A stretch of 64,000 nucleotides of DNA from Thermoanaerobacter kivui (GTDB taxonomy: Bacteria; Bacillota; Thermoanaerobacteria; Thermoanaerobacterales; Thermoanaerobacteraceae): positions 1,367,501 through 1,431,500 of the forward strand of contig NZ_CP009170.1 in NCBI RefSeq assembly GCF_000763575.1. The letters are read 5' to 3'. The position numbers and the translations under genes are program-made. Positions 1-10,066 of the stretch are shown in pieces. Under the pieces are notes generated by a model. The model was not told the origin of the DNA. It did not search any database and worked only from the letters and a program-made list of their open reading frames with translations. The stretch's first letter is position 1. Every line of letters starts with the position of its first letter.

Positions 1-477
1 GCCCTACACTATGGAGCAAAAAGAGTCGAGACAGTCGACATCTCTGAGGAAGCCATTGAAATGGCCAAAAAGAATGTAGAACTCAATGGTTATCAAGAAA
101 GATGTAATTTCGTATGTGACAATGCCTTTGATTTGCTGAGGAAATACGACAAAGAAAATAGAAAATTTGACACTGTAATATTAGACCCTCCTGCCTTTAC
201 AAAAAGCAAAGAAACTGTAAAAGACGCTTTGAGAGGATATAAAGAAATAAATTTAAGAGCATTAAAAATTTTAAAAAGTGGAGGTTTCCTCATCACCTGT
301 TCTTGTTCACAGCACATAAAACCTGATATGTTTTTAAATATAATTAAAGAAGCAGCCAATGATGCCAAAAAAACAGTAAGATTTGTAGAACAACGTACTC
401 AATCAAAAGACCATCCAATATTATTAGCCTCTGAAGAAACTCAATACTTAAAGTGCCTAATTCTACAAGTCTTATAA
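1..477 (+). CDS. Class I rRNA (cytosine-C5) methyltransferase, RlmI-like, 3' part
   Basis: The gene enters from the left edge; frame 1 is open from base 1, so the N-terminal PUA domain and SAM-binding motif I are outside the window. The visible 158 codons hold the second half of a Rossmann methyltransferase: an acidic motif II region (VETVDIS), motif IV as LDPPAFTKSK, and a GGFLITCSCSQH segment of the kind seen in the YwbD/RlmI family that methylates 23S rRNA cytosine. The stop is TAA at 475. The family assignment rests on the DPPAF signature and on the ending; the exact target nucleotide is inferred, not seen. No operon partner lies downstream on the same strand within 60 bases. Confidence 0.85.
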   Translation, partial: ALHYGAKRVETVDISEEAIEMAKKNVELNGYQERCNFVCDNAFDLLRKYDKENRKFDTVILDPPAFTKSKETVKDALRGYKEINLRALKILKSGGFLITCSCSQHIKPDMFLNIIKEAANDAKKTVRFVEQRTQSKDHPILLASEETQYLKCLILQVL

Positions 478-483
478 AAAAGA

Positions 484-526
484 ACACTTTCCCTATTTTT
501 ATCATATTGTGTAATAGTGAAAGTGT
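484..526 (+). terminator. Inverted repeat after the methyltransferase gene
   Basis: ACACTTTC (484-491) pairs with GAAAGTGT (519-526) around a 27-base AT-rich loop, seven bases after the methyltransferase stop. The loop is long and no clear T-run follows, so this may be a weak terminator or an operator for the next gene. Confidence 0.3.
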
Positions 527-543
527 ATAAATGAGGTGAAAAA

Positions 544-777
544 ATGGAGAGGCAACAATTAGGCTCCAGGCTTCTATACGAGGGTACCGTCGGATACGAT
601 GTCCTTCAGCTTCAGATGATTCTTCAAAGTTTAGGCTATGACCCTGGTCCAATAGAGGGCATTTTTGGGCCAAGAACCAAAAACGCCGTCATGAGATTTC
701 AAAGAGACAATGGTCTTAAAGTGGATGGAATTGTAGGACCTGAAACAATGAGAGTTATAAATATGCTTATACCTTAA
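544..777 (+). CDS. Small peptidoglycan-binding domain protein
   Basis: A 77-residue protein that is almost entirely one PG_binding_1 domain (about residues 12-75), with the typical G-x-D-V-x-x-L-Q start and a repeat-like ending ([13 protein letters not shown]). Such domains bind the peptide stems of cell-wall peptidoglycan. Here there is no signal peptide and no fused hydrolase, so export and partner enzyme are unknown. The start is supported by TGAGGTG five bases upstream of ATG 544. Its stop codon overlaps the stop of the convergent pyrE (shared bases 775-776), so the two transcripts collide with no room for a terminator between them. Stand-alone one-domain versions are common in Clostridia and some are spore-associated, but nothing here shows that. 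Confidence 0.85.
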   Translation: MERQQLGSRLLYEGTVGYDVLQLQMILQSLGYDPGPIEGIFGPRTKNAVMRFQRDNGLKVDGIVGPETMRVINMLIP

Positions 778-1346
778 AATTTCCTGCTTCCCGGCTTTAC
801 AAGAGGAATGCCTTCTTTGCAAAGAGGACATTCCTCTTTTTCAAATGCTTCAACATACAAGCTTACCACAGACTTAAAAAGAACTTCAAAATTTACCTTT
901 CCGTCGCTTCTATCAACTATACTTCCAACTCCTACTACATTACCTTTTAAGGAATTGACTAACTTTATAACTTCTTTTACGGAGCCCCCTGTTGTCACTA
1001 CATCTTCTACTACAAGCACATTTTCTCCTTCTTTGATCTCAAACCCTCTTCTTAGCTTCATCACTCCTTCTTCTCTTTCTGCAAAAAGAGCTTTTGCTCC
1101 AACCTGACGAGCAACTTCATAGGCCAATATAATTCCTCCAATTGCAGGTCCTATTACAACATCTATTTTGTAATCCTTAAATTTTAGCGCCAATTCGTTA
1201 CTAAAAATTTCGCTGTATTTAGGATATTGAAATATTTTCGCACACTGCAAATAGGTGTCGCTGTGTTTTCCTGATGTCAATAAAAAATGTCCTTTGTTAA
1301 TTACTCCTAACTTGCTAAAAATCTCTAAGACTTCTTCTCTTTCCAT
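774..1346 (-). CDS. pyrE: Orotate phosphoribosyltransferase
   Basis: Converts orotate and PRPP to OMP, the fifth step of UMP synthesis. The PRPP-binding signature is clear as [13 protein letters not shown] (about residues 110-122), and the YxxCA..FQYP segment near residue 40 fits the clostridial PyrE branch. I take ATG 1346 as start because GGGGATG sits 5-8 bases before it; a TTG seven codons earlier would overlap the pyrD stop and has no ribosome binding site. That gives 190 residues, normal for the family. Last gene of the pyrRBCFKDE operon, 13 bases after pyrD, ending in a stop-codon overlap with the convergent peptidoglycan-binding gene. Confidence 0.97.
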   Translation of the reverse strand: MEREEVLEIFSKLGVINKGHFLLTSGKHSDTYLQCAKIFQYPKYSEIFSNELALKFKDYKIDVVIGPAIGGIILAYEVARQVGAKALFAEREEGVMKLRRGFEIKEGENVLVVEDVVTTGGSVKEVIKLVNSLKGNVVGVGSIVDRSDGKVNFEVLFKSVVSLYVEAFEKEECPLCKEGIPLVKPGSRKF

Positions 1347-1359
1347 TTTCTCATCCCCT

Positions 1360-2268
1360 TTAATCAACCTTTAAAGAACCTATAATATCATTTATGTCTT
1401 CTATATTGTTTAAAACCATATATTGTTTTATGCCCTCAATAACCTCAATTGTGCAATTGGGATTTACAAAATTACAAGTGCCAATTGCCACTGCCTTCGC
1501 CCCCGCAATCATAAATTCTAATGCATCTTTAAATGAACTTATACCGCCCATACCTATAACAGGAATTTTCACGGCTCTCGCTGCCTCATACACCATCCTA
1601 AGGGCAATAGGCTTTATAGCAGGTCCAGACAAACCCGCAATCACGTTCTTAAAAACAGGGGTTCTTGTATCAATATTTATAGCCATTCCTGCAATTGTAT
1701 TAATTAAAGATACAGCATCTGCTCCTCCATCTTCTGCTGCTTTAGCACAAACCCCAATATCCGTCACATTTGGTGTTAATTTTACAATAACAGTTTTTTG
1801 TGTAACTTTTTTTACTTCTTTTGTTATATTAAATATATCATCAGGATTTATTCCAAAAGCCATACCACCTTTTTTCACATTTGGACAAGAGACATTTATT
1901 TCAATTCCATCAACACCATCTATATCAAGCTTCTTTGCCATGTAAGCAAATTCCTCAATGGTTTCTCCTGCAATATTTACTATTACAGCAACATCATAAT
2001 CTCTTAAAAAGGGCAGCTCTTTCTCAATGAAAGCATCTACACCCGGATTTTGAAGCCCTACACTGTTTAGCATTCCACAAGGAGTTTCATAAACTCGTGG
2101 AGGTGGATTACCTTCTTTAGGTTTTACTGTAAGTCCTTTTACAACTATTGCCCCTAATTGATTTAAATCAATATATTCTCCGTACTCTCTTCCAAACCCA
2201 AAAGTACCTGAAGCTGTCATCACCGGATTTTTTAACTTAAGTCCTCCAACTTCAACTTGTAAATTCAA
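1360..2268 (-). CDS. pyrD: Dihydroorotate dehydrogenase, catalytic subunit, class 1B
   Basis: FMN-containing catalytic subunit oxidising dihydroorotate to orotate; class 1B enzymes work with PyrK and pass electrons to NAD+. Visible marks: the [14 protein letters not shown]-terminus, EINVSCPNV with the class 1 catalytic cysteine (about residue 130), and the FMN-phosphate loop IPVIGMGGI near residue 247. The best start is TTG 2268, whose bases overlap the pyrK stop (TTTTGA) and which follows GAGGAGGTGGAG; this gives 302 residues. A longer reading would begin inside pyrK and add 14 unconserved residues. Tight coupling with pyrK fits the 1:1 heterotetramer of the two subunits. Confidence 0.96.
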   Translation of the reverse strand: MNLQVEVGGLKLKNPVMTASGTFGFGREYGEYIDLNQLGAIVVKGLTVKPKEGNPPPRVYETPCGMLNSVGLQNPGVDAFIEKELPFLRDYDVAVIVNIAGETIEEFAYMAKKLDIDGVDGIEINVSCPNVKKGGMAFGINPDDIFNITKEVKKVTQKTVIVKLTPNVTDIGVCAKAAEDGGADAVSLINTIAGMAINIDTRTPVFKNVIAGLSGPAIKPIALRMVYEAARAVKIPVIGMGGISSFKDALEFMIAGAKAVAIGTCNFVNPNCTIEVIEGIKQYMVLNNIEDINDIIGSLKVD

Positions 2269-2996
2269 AACTCCACCTCCTCTGCCCAAAAGACGGGACC
2301 ATCTTTGCACACTCTTTTGTACTCAAAACCACCATCTTTTTTCACTTTGCAAGCGCATACAAGACAAGCTCCTATGCCACAAGCCATCCTTTCTTCTACA
2401 GATATTTGACAAGGAATGTTATTTTTAAGAGAAATATCTTGTAATATCTTTAGCATAGGTTTTGGTCCACAGCCATATATTATGTCAATCTTATCAATTA
2501 TATCCTCAATTACTTGTGTCACCATTCCTTTTTTCCCAAAACTTCCGTCCTCTGTCGTGACAATAACTTCTCCTAAATTTTTAAACTCCTCCACAAGAAA
2601 AATTTCACTTTTAAATCCCAACGCAATATACGAATTTTTTGCTTTGATTTTTTTAACAAGGTATAGAAGGGGAGGAATGCCTATTCCCCCTCCTACTATT
2701 AACACATTTTTGTCCTCATATAGTTCAAAACCATGTCCGTGAGGACCTGTTACTTCAATTGTGTCTCCTTTTTTCATTTCGGATAAATTTTTAGTACCTT
2801 CCCCTTTAACCTGATATACAATTGTCATTGATTTGTCATCAGCAGAGCATACGCTTATAGGCCTTTTTAGAAAAGTCTTGTCTTTGCAGTCTACCATTAC
2901 AAATTGGCCTGGAGAGGGTATTCCCCCTTTCCACTCAAATACCAATTTATAAATGCCACTGGCTATCTTTTCATTAGACAATATCCTGCTCTTCAT
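2265..2996 (-). CDS. pyrK: Dihydroorotate dehydrogenase electron transfer subunit
   Basis: A 243-residue ferredoxin-reductase-like subunit that carries FAD and a [2Fe-2S] cluster and delivers electrons from PyrD to NAD+. The FAD part is marked by [10 protein letters not shown] (about residues 43-52), the NAD part by [13 protein letters not shown] (about 99-111), and the cluster by the C-terminal cysteines in [12 protein letters not shown] and VCKDGP. Start ATG 2996 follows GAGGTG. It lies eight bases after pyrF and overlaps pyrD, so the two subunits are probably made by coupled translation. Confidence 0.96.
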   Translation of the reverse strand: MKSRILSNEKIASGIYKLVFEWKGGIPSPGQFVMVDCKDKTFLKRPISVCSADDKSMTIVYQVKGEGTKNLSEMKKGDTIEVTGPHGHGFELYEDKNVLIVGGGIGIPPLLYLVKKIKAKNSYIALGFKSEIFLVEEFKNLGEVIVTTEDGSFGKKGMVTQVIEDIIDKIDIIYGCGPKPMLKILQDISLKNNIPCQISVEERMACGIGACLVCACKVKKDGGFEYKRVCKDGPVFWAEEVEF

Positions 2997-3004
2997 CTTT
3001 CACC

Positions 3005-3928
3005 TCAACAAGCAATGTATTTTCTTTTAACAAGCCCATTGTTAATCATGCCTGTCATAAGAATTACCTCTGCTCTCGCCGCTTGTGCATACTCATATTC
3101 AGAATATACATCTTTCCAGTAAGGACTTTGATATGCATAGATAACGCTCCGGGAAGAATTTATTATCGCGCCAAGTCCATTCTCATCAAAACAATCCATT
3201 ATACCTTCAACAGTCCCCCCTTGTGCCCCATAGCCTGGCACTAGAAAGAAACAATTTGGCATTTCCTTTCTTAGCACTTTTGCCTCCTCTGGATAAGTTG
3301 CACCTACTACTGCACCTATAGAACTATAGCCATATTTCCCAACTGCTGACTTTGAAATTTTATTTATTATTTTAGCAACTCGTTGATAGACGTATTCTCC
3401 TGTTGCAGTTTTTATATCCTGTATATCTTTAGAACCTTTATTTGAAGTTTTGACAAGTGCAAATATACCCTTATTGTATTTGATCGCATCTTCTACGTAA
3501 GGGATTATAGTATCTTCACCCATGTAAGGATTTACAGTAATCGCATCAAACAACTGGTTTTGCAAATAAGCTTTTGAATACATTTTTGCAACCTCTTGTA
3601 TATCTCCTCTTTTAACATCCGCTATTACCATAAGCCCTAAATTTTTAGCGTATTCAGCAGTTTTGAAGAAAGCTTTAAATCCTTCTATCCCATAAGCTTC
3701 ATAAAAAGCAACTTGGATTTTGACCGCAGGCACAACATCGTAGACTGCATCTATTATACCTTTGTTAAAAAGGTATAAAGCTTCAGATATGCCTTCAATA
3801 TTTTCTCCTTTTCTCTTAAAAGCAACGTCTTTTATAAATTGTGGAGTTTTTTCAATTCTGGGGTCAAGCCCCACTACAACAGGGCTTTTCTTAGCTTTTA
3901 TACTCTCAATTAATTTATCAATAAACAT
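3005..3928 (-). CDS. pyrF: Orotidine 5'-phosphate decarboxylase, type 2
   Basis: Final step, OMP to UMP. The catalytic Lys-Asp array is visible as ADVKRGDI (about residues 99-106), and VGLDPR near residue 20 is the substrate-binding start of the barrel. At 307 residues it belongs to the longer type 2 subfamily rather than the ~240-residue type found in Bacillus. Start ATG 3928 follows GAGGATGG. It lies 59 bases after pyrC, the largest gap inside this operon, with no terminator visible in it. Confidence 0.96.
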   Translation of the reverse strand: MFIDKLIESIKAKKSPVVVGLDPRIEKTPQFIKDVAFKRKGENIEGISEALYLFNKGIIDAVYDVVPAVKIQVAFYEAYGIEGFKAFFKTAEYAKNLGLMVIADVKRGDIQEVAKMYSKAYLQNQLFDAITVNPYMGEDTIIPYVEDAIKYNKGIFALVKTSNKGSKDIQDIKTATGEYVYQRVAKIINKISKSAVGKYGYSSIGAVVGATYPEEAKVLRKEMPNCFFLVPGYGAQGGTVEGIMDCFDENGLGAIINSSRSVIYAYQSPYWKDVYSEYEYAQAARAEVILMTGMINNGLVKRKYIAC

Positions 3929-3987
3929 CTACACCATCCTCTTATTGAAAATTTATTCATTTTACCGCATAAATATTCCTTTATTAA

Positions 3988-5283
3988 TTATACCTCAATT
4001 TTTTCAATTTTTCTATCCCTTGCATATTTTATTTGACCTTCAACTATTGTGTATTCCACAACTCCTTTTAGCCTCATACCATGGAAAGGTGTGTTTTTCC
4101 CTTTTGATTTAAATTTATCTTTGTCAACTACATACTCTTCATAAGGGTCTACAATTACAATATCCGCTATCGCCCCTACCTTTATCCCACTGGATATACC
4201 TAATATTTTCGCAGGATTTATACTCATGTAATTGACTAACTCTTTTATGGTTATTTTACCTGTCTGTACAAGGAAAGTATTTATCACAGAGAAGGCTGTC
4301 TCTAAGCCCGATATTCCAAAAGCAGCCATGTCGTAAGGTACTTTTTTGTCATCCTTAGTGTGAGGGGCATGGTCTGTCGCGATTGCATCTATTGTGCCAT
4401 CTTTCAATCCTTCTATAAGGGCTTCTATGTCTTCCCTTGTTCTCAAAGGAGGATATGCCTTTGTGTTTGTATCATAGTTGTAAACTGCCTCATCTGTCAA
4501 TGTGAGATTGTGAGGAGTAACCTCCGCAGTTATTTTTACTCCCCTTTCTTTCGCTTCTCTTATAAGTTCGACACTTCCCTTTGTTGAGATATGCGCGATG
4601 TGAATCCTTACACCAGTTGACTTTGCAAGTATAATATTTCTTGCAAGCATGACTTCTTCTGCTTCTCTTGGTATGCCTTTTAATCCTATCATTGTGGAAA
4701 TTACTCCGCTATTCATTACACCTTCGCCACTCAATGTTCTGTCTTCACAGTGAGTTATCATGAGTAAGTCATACATTTTTCCATATGTCATTATCCTCTT
4801 CATAAGCCCTGCACTCATTATTGGAAAACCGTCATCAGATAAGGCAACAGCCCCTGCTTTTTTAAGTTTTGCCATCTCGGTTATCTCTTCACCTTTCATT
4901 CCCTTTGTCATAGCTCCTATAGGTAGTACTTTTACAACTCCTTCTCTTTGCGCAATGCTTTTTACATATTCTACTACTATTTCATTGTCTATAGTAGGAT
5001 TTGTATTTGGCATGCAGGCAACAGTAGTGTAACCTCCTGCTGCTGCAGCTTCTGTTCCTGTTTTAATAGTCTCTTTCTCTTCAAATCCCGGCTGCCTTAA
5101 ATGGGTGTGCATATCCACAAAACCTGGGAGTACATATTTGCCTGTCGCATCAATCACTATCCCGTCTGAGGCTTGTATATTTTTGTCAATCGCTTTTATG
5201 ATACCATAGTCTATCAATATATCCGCTTTAACTTCACTCCCAAACCCGTCTATTACAGTACCATTTTTTATAATCATCTTCAT
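3988..5283 (-). CDS. pyrC: Dihydroorotase, class I
   Basis: Zinc amidohydrolase that closes carbamoyl-aspartate to dihydroorotate. The metal-binding [10 protein letters not shown] (about residues 56-65), the IAHIST segment and [12 protein letters not shown] (about 297-308) are all intact, so the enzyme should be active. Start ATG 5283 follows AAAGGAG; a GTG six codons upstream sits inside pyrB and has no ribosome binding site. The start is one base after the pyrB stop, suggesting coupled translation; dihydroorotases of this class often interact with aspartate transcarbamoylase. 431 residues, normal. Confidence 0.97.
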   Translation of the reverse strand: MKMIIKNGTVIDGFGSEVKADILIDYGIIKAIDKNIQASDGIVIDATGKYVLPGFVDMHTHLRQPGFEEKETIKTGTEAAAAGGYTTVACMPNTNPTIDNEIVVEYVKSIAQREGVVKVLPIGAMTKGMKGEEITEMAKLKKAGAVALSDDGFPIMSAGLMKRIMTYGKMYDLLMITHCEDRTLSGEGVMNSGVISTMIGLKGIPREAEEVMLARNIILAKSTGVRIHIAHISTKGSVELIREAKERGVKITAEVTPHNLTLTDEAVYNYDTNTKAYPPLRTREDIEALIEGLKDGTIDAIATDHAPHTKDDKKVPYDMAAFGISGLETAFSVINTFLVQTGKITIKELVNYMSINPAKILGISSGIKVGAIADIVIVDPYEEYVVDKDKFKSKGKNTPFHGMRLKGVVEYTIVEGQIKYARDRKIEKIEV

Positions 5284-5284
5284 T

Positions 5285-6199
5285 TTAATTTCTCCTTTCA
5301 CAAAGTATTTTTAAAAGTGCCATCCTGACAGCGACACCATTCGTTACCTGTTCTTCTATGGCAGAATACTCAGCATTTGCTGCTTCTGAAGTAACTTCAA
5401 TATTTCTGTTTATAGGTCCTGGATGCATCAATATCGCATCGGCTTTTGCAAGTTTCATTCTCTCTTTATTTATCCCAAAATATTCTCTGTATTCGTCAAT
5501 TGATGGGAATAGTCCACTTTTTTGCCTTTCCAATTGAATTCTTAGTCCCATCACTACATCCGCATCCTTTATAGCTTCTTCTACATTGTAGTAAGTTTTA
5601 ACTCCCATCTTTTCTATTTGGGGTGGCATCAAGGTGGAAGGGCCTGCAACTCTCACTTCCGCCCCCATCTTTTTAAGTCCCCATATATTTGACCGTGCAA
5701 CTCTGCTGTGCATAATGTCTCCTATTATCGCCACTTTTAATCCTTCAAAGCTTTCTTTCTTTTCTCTGATTGTCATCATGTCCAACAAGGCTTGGGTGGG
5801 ATGTTCATTTATACCATCTCCTGCGTTTATGATAGAGGCATCTGTGTATTTTGCCATAAGATGCGGCGCTCCACTCATGTTGTGCCTTGGTATTATCACA
5901 TCCGCCTTCATCATCTCAACAGTCCTTATGGTGTCTATTAAAGACTCCCCTTTAGCAACACTGCTGGTTGCCACTTCTATATTGCCGTAATGAGCGCCTA
6001 AATACTTTGCTGCCATCTCAAAAGATAGTCTTGTCCTCGTGCTAGGTTCGAAAAAAATCGTCACAACTGTCTTTCCCTTTAGTATCTGTGAATATTTTTC
6101 TCCATTTAGAATTTTTTTCATCTCCTTTGCAGTGTCTAAAACTTCCAGTATTTCTTCTTTCGATAAATCCTTAATGCCTAATAGGTCTTTTCTATCCAC
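5285..6199 (-). CDS. pyrB: Aspartate carbamoyltransferase, catalytic chain
   Basis: Makes carbamoyl-aspartate from carbamoyl phosphate and aspartate, the first committed pyrimidine step. The carbamoyl-phosphate loop [13 protein letters not shown] (about residues 50-62) and the aspartate-side motif HPGPINR (about 259-265) are intact. GTG 6199 is the start, eight bases after AGGAGG. No pyrI regulatory chain gene is present, as is usual in Gram-positive bacteria. Its first 22 bases overlap a short possible leader ORF that runs through the upstream attenuator, so part of pyrB translation could depend on that reading. Confidence 0.97.
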   Translation of the reverse strand: MDRKDLLGIKDLSKEEILEVLDTAKEMKKILNGEKYSQILKGKTVVTIFFEPSTRTRLSFEMAAKYLGAHYGNIEVATSSVAKGESLIDTIRTVEMMKADVIIPRHNMSGAPHLMAKYTDASIINAGDGINEHPTQALLDMMTIREKKESFEGLKVAIIGDIMHSRVARSNIWGLKKMGAEVRVAGPSTLMPPQIEKMGVKTYYNVEEAIKDADVVMGLRIQLERQKSGLFPSIDEYREYFGINKERMKLAKADAILMHPGPINRNIEVTSEAANAEYSAIEEQVTNGVAVRMALLKILCERRN

Positions 6200-6318
6200 A
6201 TTACCTTCCTCCTTTTAAAAAAAAGAGTAGTCACCACATCACAATAATGTGAAATGGTACTACTCTTTTTGTATAAAATATTCTTTTCTGTTAAAATTAG
6301 GGTTTCAAATTTTGGCAT
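6178..6318 (-). CDS. Possible 46-residue leader peptide through the pyrB attenuator
   Basis: ATG 6318 follows AAAGGGAGG at a good distance and opens 46 codons (begins MPKFETLILT, ends WIEKTY). They run straight through both arms of the terminator hairpin at 6217-6270 and stop 22 bases inside pyrB in another frame. I do not recognise the peptide and it may have no function as a protein. Two things make it worth listing: the strong ribosome binding site, and the position, which resembles the E. coli pyrL leader in front of pyrBI. Ribosomes on it could block terminator folding. Chance cannot be excluded for an ORF this short in AT-rich DNA. Confidence 0.35.
   Translation of the reverse strand: MPKFETLILTEKNILYKKSSTISHYCDVVTTLFFKRRKVMWIEKTY
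6217..6270 (-). terminator. Attenuator terminator in front of pyrB
   Basis: A 12-base perfect stem (6220-6231 with 6259-6270) read on the minus strand as AAAAAGAGTAGT...ACTACTCTTTTT followed by more T. It encloses a second small hairpin (TCACAATAATGTGA). It stands between pyrR and pyrB and is the stop/go point of the second PyrR attenuator. Confidence 0.85.
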
Positions 6319-6351
6319 AAAAAATCCTCCCTTTTTAGAGTTTAATACTCC

Positions 6352-6396
6352 GGGAGAATATCTATCATTCTCCCTTTTTAGCCTCGCTGGGCTAAA
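6352..6396 (-). promoter_or_regulatory. PyrR-binding anti-antiterminator loop and switch hairpin (pyrR-pyrB gap)
   Basis: On the minus strand TTTAGCC-CAGCGA-GGCTAAA (6377-6396) is a 7-base stem with the hexaloop CAGCGA, matching the CNGNGA loop known for PyrR-binding RNA. It is followed by GGGAGAAT...ATTCTCCC (6352-6374), a perfect 8-base hairpin. The ATTCTCCC arm could instead pair with GGGAGGAT at 6324-6331, which contains the leader ORF's ribosome binding site. PyrR with UMP is known to stabilise such loops and so favour the downstream terminator. Confidence 0.75.
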
Positions 6397-6405
6397 TTAA
6401 AGGTG

Positions 6406-6993
<588 letters not shown>

Positions 6994-7010
6994 CTACATA
7001 TAATTATGCC

Positions 7011-7090
7011 AACCTTGCCAGCCTCACAGGACTGCTTAAAGGACCTCGTCTTTTATAATATTATCACATTCTTTTCAACTTGTCTATAGG
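7011..7090 (-). promoter_or_regulatory. pyr operon promoter and first PyrR-binding loop
   Basis: Minus strand AGTCCTGTGAGGCTGGCAAG (about 7014-7033) is a near-perfect match to the PyrR loop consensus, with hexaloop CTGTGA inside an AGTC/GGCT stem. Upstream, TAGACA and TAATAT about 17 bases apart (7057-7086) are a plausible sigma-A promoter. The loop, an antiterminator-capable segment and the terminator at 6958-6990 form a standard PyrR attenuator. Confidence 0.75.
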
Positions 7091-7164
7091 AATGTTTAAA
7101 AAAAATAAAAATTGTGCTAAGATGATAGTATTGACACCAATATTTAAAAGAAGGATGTGACAAA

Positions 7165-8160
7165 ATGGAAGTAGGAAAAGTACCTGTAGAAATACTAAAA
7201 AGAAGTGTTTTCCCTTATCTTGGCGTTAAAAGAAAAGAAGTTTTAGTCCACTCCCAATTAGGAGAAGACAGTAGCATAATCGATTTCGGCGAATACGTGG
7301 CAGTCCTTTCAACAGACCCCATAACAGCATCAGAGAAATTAAGCGGCTTTTTATCTGTCATAATATCCTGTAATGATTTAGCTTCTTGTGGCGCAAAGCC
7401 AATTGGAATATTATCAACTATACTGCTTCCTGAAGGTACTGAAGAATCTACTTTACATGGCATCATGAAAGAAATAGATAGAGCAGCAAAAAAATTAAGC
7501 ATTGAAGTTTTAGGAGGCCACACAGAAATAACCACTACAGTAAACAAGCCTATTATAAGCACAACAGCAATTGGTATGGCTAAAAAAGGTGAGTACATAA
7601 CCACAAAAGGCGCAAAAATAGACGATGATGTCATAGTTACAAAAGCTTTAGGCCTTGAAGGCACAGCAATTTTAGCAACTGACTATAAAGATTTGCTGCT
7701 AAAGGGCTACGATAAAGATTTTATCTTAAAAGCACAAAGTTTTATAAACGAAATAAGTGTCATAGAAGAAGGACTTACTGCAGCACAAAATGGTGCAAAT
7801 GCAATGCACGATATAACAGAAGGAGGAATATTAGGAGCAGCCTATGAAATCGCAGAAGCATCAGGCCTTGGCATTGAAATATATGAGGAAAAATTGCCAG
7901 TACGCCCTGAAACAAAAGAAATTTGCCGTTTTTTTGGCATAAACCCTTTAAAGCTCATATCCAGCGGTTCAATGATAATTACTGCCAGTGATGGAGATAA
8001 AATAGTCAAATCTCTATCTGAAAAAGGAATACAAGCTACAATAATAGGTAAAATTATAAAAGAAGGGAAATATTTAATAACATCAAAAGGAAAAGAAGAA
8101 ATAACTCCACCAGAGCGAGATGAGATATATTTAGTAAATAGAGAGAGGATAAAAGTTTAA
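7165..8160 (+). CDS. AIR synthase-related / HypE-like protein
   Basis: A 331-residue protein of the PurM/HypE/SelD ATP-binding fold. It has a glycine-rich entry (QLGEDSSII, about residues 32-40), an acidic STDPIT loop (about 50-55) and the mid-domain NDLASCGAKP (about 70-79) that marks AIRS N-domains. The C-terminal half contains MHDITEGGILGA (about 214-225), the usual start of the AIRS C-domain. HypE makes the CN ligand of NiFe hydrogenase, but the typical C-terminal PRIC cysteine tail of HypE is absent (it ends ERIKV) and no other hyp gene is nearby. The safe call is AIR synthase-related protein of unknown substrate. Transcribed divergently from pyrR. Confidence 0.8.
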   Translation: MEVGKVPVEILKRSVFPYLGVKRKEVLVHSQLGEDSSIIDFGEYVAVLSTDPITASEKLSGFLSVIISCNDLASCGAKPIGILSTILLPEGTEESTLHGIMKEIDRAAKKLSIEVLGGHTEITTTVNKPIISTTAIGMAKKGEYITTKGAKIDDDVIVTKALGLEGTAILATDYKDLLLKGYDKDFILKAQSFINEISVIEEGLTAAQNGANAMHDITEGGILGAAYEIAEASGLGIEIYEEKLPVRPETKEICRFFGINPLKLISSGSMIITASDGDKIVKSLSEKGIQATIIGKIIKEGKYLITSKGKEEITPPERDEIYLVNRERIKV

Positions 8161-8273
8161 TTCTTGCCTGAAGTTGTTGACAAAATATTTATAAAAAGTC
8201 CAGCTTTTATGCTAGAGGGCAGCCTCACGTTTTGAGTCGTGTCTAATGCTCGTTTTGGACAGCCTTTCAAAAT

Positions 8274-8403
8274 GTCACCCTGAGGCGTAGCCGAAGGGTC
8301 TCAGACCTTAAAGCTTAGCTTATTGCATGTCTTTTTTGTCTGAGATCCTTCGCCAGACCCTTCGTTTCACTCAAGGCTCCGCTACGCTCCGGCTCAGGAT
8401 GAC
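8274..8403. repeat. Imperfect inverted-repeat element
   Basis: The 344-base gap 8161-8504 contains no gene. It holds a GC-richer, foldable unit: GTCACCCTGAGGCGTAGCC...AGGGTCTCAGACC on the left and GTCTGAGATCCTTCG...GGCTCAGGATGAC on the right, with an extra internal CTTCG-rich copy. This resembles the dispersed TCATCCTGAG...GAAGGATCT intergenic palindromes found in many bacteria. Base composition is clearly unlike the surroundings, which supports a mobile or repetitive origin. No transposase is present. Confidence 0.7.
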
Positions 8404-8504
8404 ATGTAAAAATGTTCTTGATGACATAAAAAATTAAACATAACATGCAAATATACAATTTCAATAGCTTCGCAATATACCCATAAACATAAAATCTAAA
8501 CTTT

Positions 8505-9428
8505 TTAATAAGTGGAACGTCTTAAAATTTCAATCAACCTTACAAAATACTCAGGAAGAGGAGCTTCAAACTCCATGTAAACTCCTTTCGTAGGATGAAC
8601 AAATCCTAAAATACTTGAATGTAATGCCTGCCCCTCCAATTTAAACTTTTGCTTTTTAAAACCATATACTGGGTCCCCTACAACAGGATGACCAATATAA
8701 GCCATATGCACTCTTATCTGATGAGTCCTACCTGTCTTTATAACCGCCTCTATCAACGTATTTTCTTTAAAACGCTCCAAAACTTTGTACAATGTAAGAG
8801 CATATCTTCCATCCTCTATTACAGCCATCTTTTTTCTGTCAACAGGGTGCCTTCCTATAGGTGCTTCAATCTTCCCCTCTTCATCTTTTATAACTCCCTC
8901 TACAATAGCAACATATTTTTTAAAAACACTTCTCTCTTTTATTTGATTAGAAAGGCTTATATGAGCCTTATCATTTTTAGCAACAACCATCACACCAGAG
9001 GTATCCTTATCAAGCCTGTGAACTATACCCGGCCTTAAAATGCCGTTAATTCCCGATAAATTTTTGCAGTGGTAAAGAAGTGCATTTACAAGTGTACCAC
9101 TGTAATTTCCCGGTGCCGGATGCACTACCATTCCCTGCGGCTTATTTATCACAATTATATCATCGTCTTCATAAAGAATATCCAAAGGTATATTTTCTGG
9201 CAGTACATCAATTTTCTCTGCCTCTGGGATATTTACAACAACCTCATCATTCTCTTTTACCTTATAACTGGGCTTTACCGTTTTACCATTTACAAAAACA
9301 AGCTCATCCACAATCAATTTTTTAATATAAGACCTTGTGTAATCTAACTCTGCCGCAAGAAAAACGTCTATTCTCTTTCCCTCATCCTCTTTTTCTCCTT
9401 GCAAAACTATCTTATCTACTACGTTCAT
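8505..9428 (-). CDS. rluD: RluA/RluD-family 23S rRNA pseudouridine synthase
   Basis: 307 residues: an N-terminal S4 RNA-binding domain (GKRIDVFLAAELDYTRS, about residues 17-33) followed by the pseudouridine synthase domain with the catalytic HRLDKDTSG (about residues 138-146; Asp is the nucleophile) and RTHQIRVHM (about 230-238). This architecture isomerises uridines of 23S rRNA helix 69 in RluD; paralogues with other targets look alike, so the exact site is inferred. ATG 9428 lies five bases after the lspA stop, and lspA-rluD is a common Firmicute gene pair that often precedes pyrR. Confidence 0.92.
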   Translation of the reverse strand: MNVVDKIVLQGEKEDEGKRIDVFLAAELDYTRSYIKKLIVDELVFVNGKTVKPSYKVKENDEVVVNIPEAEKIDVLPENIPLDILYEDDDIIVINKPQGMVVHPAPGNYSGTLVNALLYHCKNLSGINGILRPGIVHRLDKDTSGVMVVAKNDKAHISLSNQIKERSVFKKYVAIVEGVIKDEEGKIEAPIGRHPVDRKKMAVIEDGRYALTLYKVLERFKENTLIEAVIKTGRTHQIRVHMAYIGHPVVGDPVYGFKKQKFKLEGQALHSSILGFVHPTKGVYMEFEAPLPEYFVRLIEILRRSTY

Positions 9429-9432
9429 CCCA

Positions 9433-9867
9433 TCACGCCTTCTCCCTAAAAATCATAAGATATCCTAATATAATAGCTCCTATAACTATAAAAGAATCTG
9501 CAACATTAAAAACCGCAGGGAAAAATTTAAAATCAATAAAGTCTACAACATATCCGAGTCTAACTCTGTCTATAAGGTTTCCAATAGCGCCCCCCAGGAT
9601 CATAGCAAGTGTATAATTATACACACTATTCCCTGGCAGTTTAATCATAGAATAAATTAGCACAGCCCCTACAATTACTGTTATAACTATAAAAAAAAGA
9701 GTCTTATTCTGAAGCATACCAAATGCCGCACCTTTATTCTCCACATAAGTAAGATGAAAAAAATTCTTTATAACCGGATAACTTCCTATAAGCATAAGGT
9801 ACTTCACTGCAAGATACTTCGTCAATTGGTCAAGAAAAACCACAAAAGCTACAATAACTATCGCCAA
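9433..9867 (-). CDS. lspA: Lipoprotein signal peptidase (signal peptidase II)
   Basis: Membrane aspartyl protease that removes the signal peptide from lipoproteins. The sequence shows four hydrophobic segments, the conserved FLDQLTKY near the N-terminus, ENKGAAFGM (about residues 50-58), and the catalytic pair in GGAIGNLIDR (about 92-101) and VDFIDF...FNVADS (about 109-126). TTG 9867 is preferred because AGGAGG is then eight bases upstream; a TTG two codons earlier would leave only two bases. About 144 residues, normal for the family. Pairs with rluD. Confidence 0.93.
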   Translation of the reverse strand: MAIVIVAFVVFLDQLTKYLAVKYLMLIGSYPVIKNFFHLTYVENKGAAFGMLQNKTLFFIVITVIVGAVLIYSMIKLPGNSVYNYTLAMILGGAIGNLIDRVRLGYVVDFIDFKFFPAVFNVADSFIVIGAIILGYLMIFREKA

Positions 9868-10066
9868 TGCCAATTCCTCCTATGTATTCATTTGTTTTTC
9901 TAACCATATTGCTGTACGAATATATTATACAGAAAAATTACAAATTAAACTATAGCTTAATTTATAATTAAACTTTCTGCAAAATATTAATCTATGTCTG
10001 TAATGAATAATTAAAATTAAATATTTCCTTTAGACACAAAGAATATTCTAAATTTTATGCAAAACA

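Noticed and set aside
1394-1945. 183-codon plus-strand ORF opposite pyrD
   Set aside because: Antisense shadow of pyrD, with no ribosome binding site and no family resemblance.
7215-7664. 149-codon minus-strand ORF inside the AIR synthase-like gene
   Set aside because: Antisense shadow; the plus-strand frame has the AIRS motifs.
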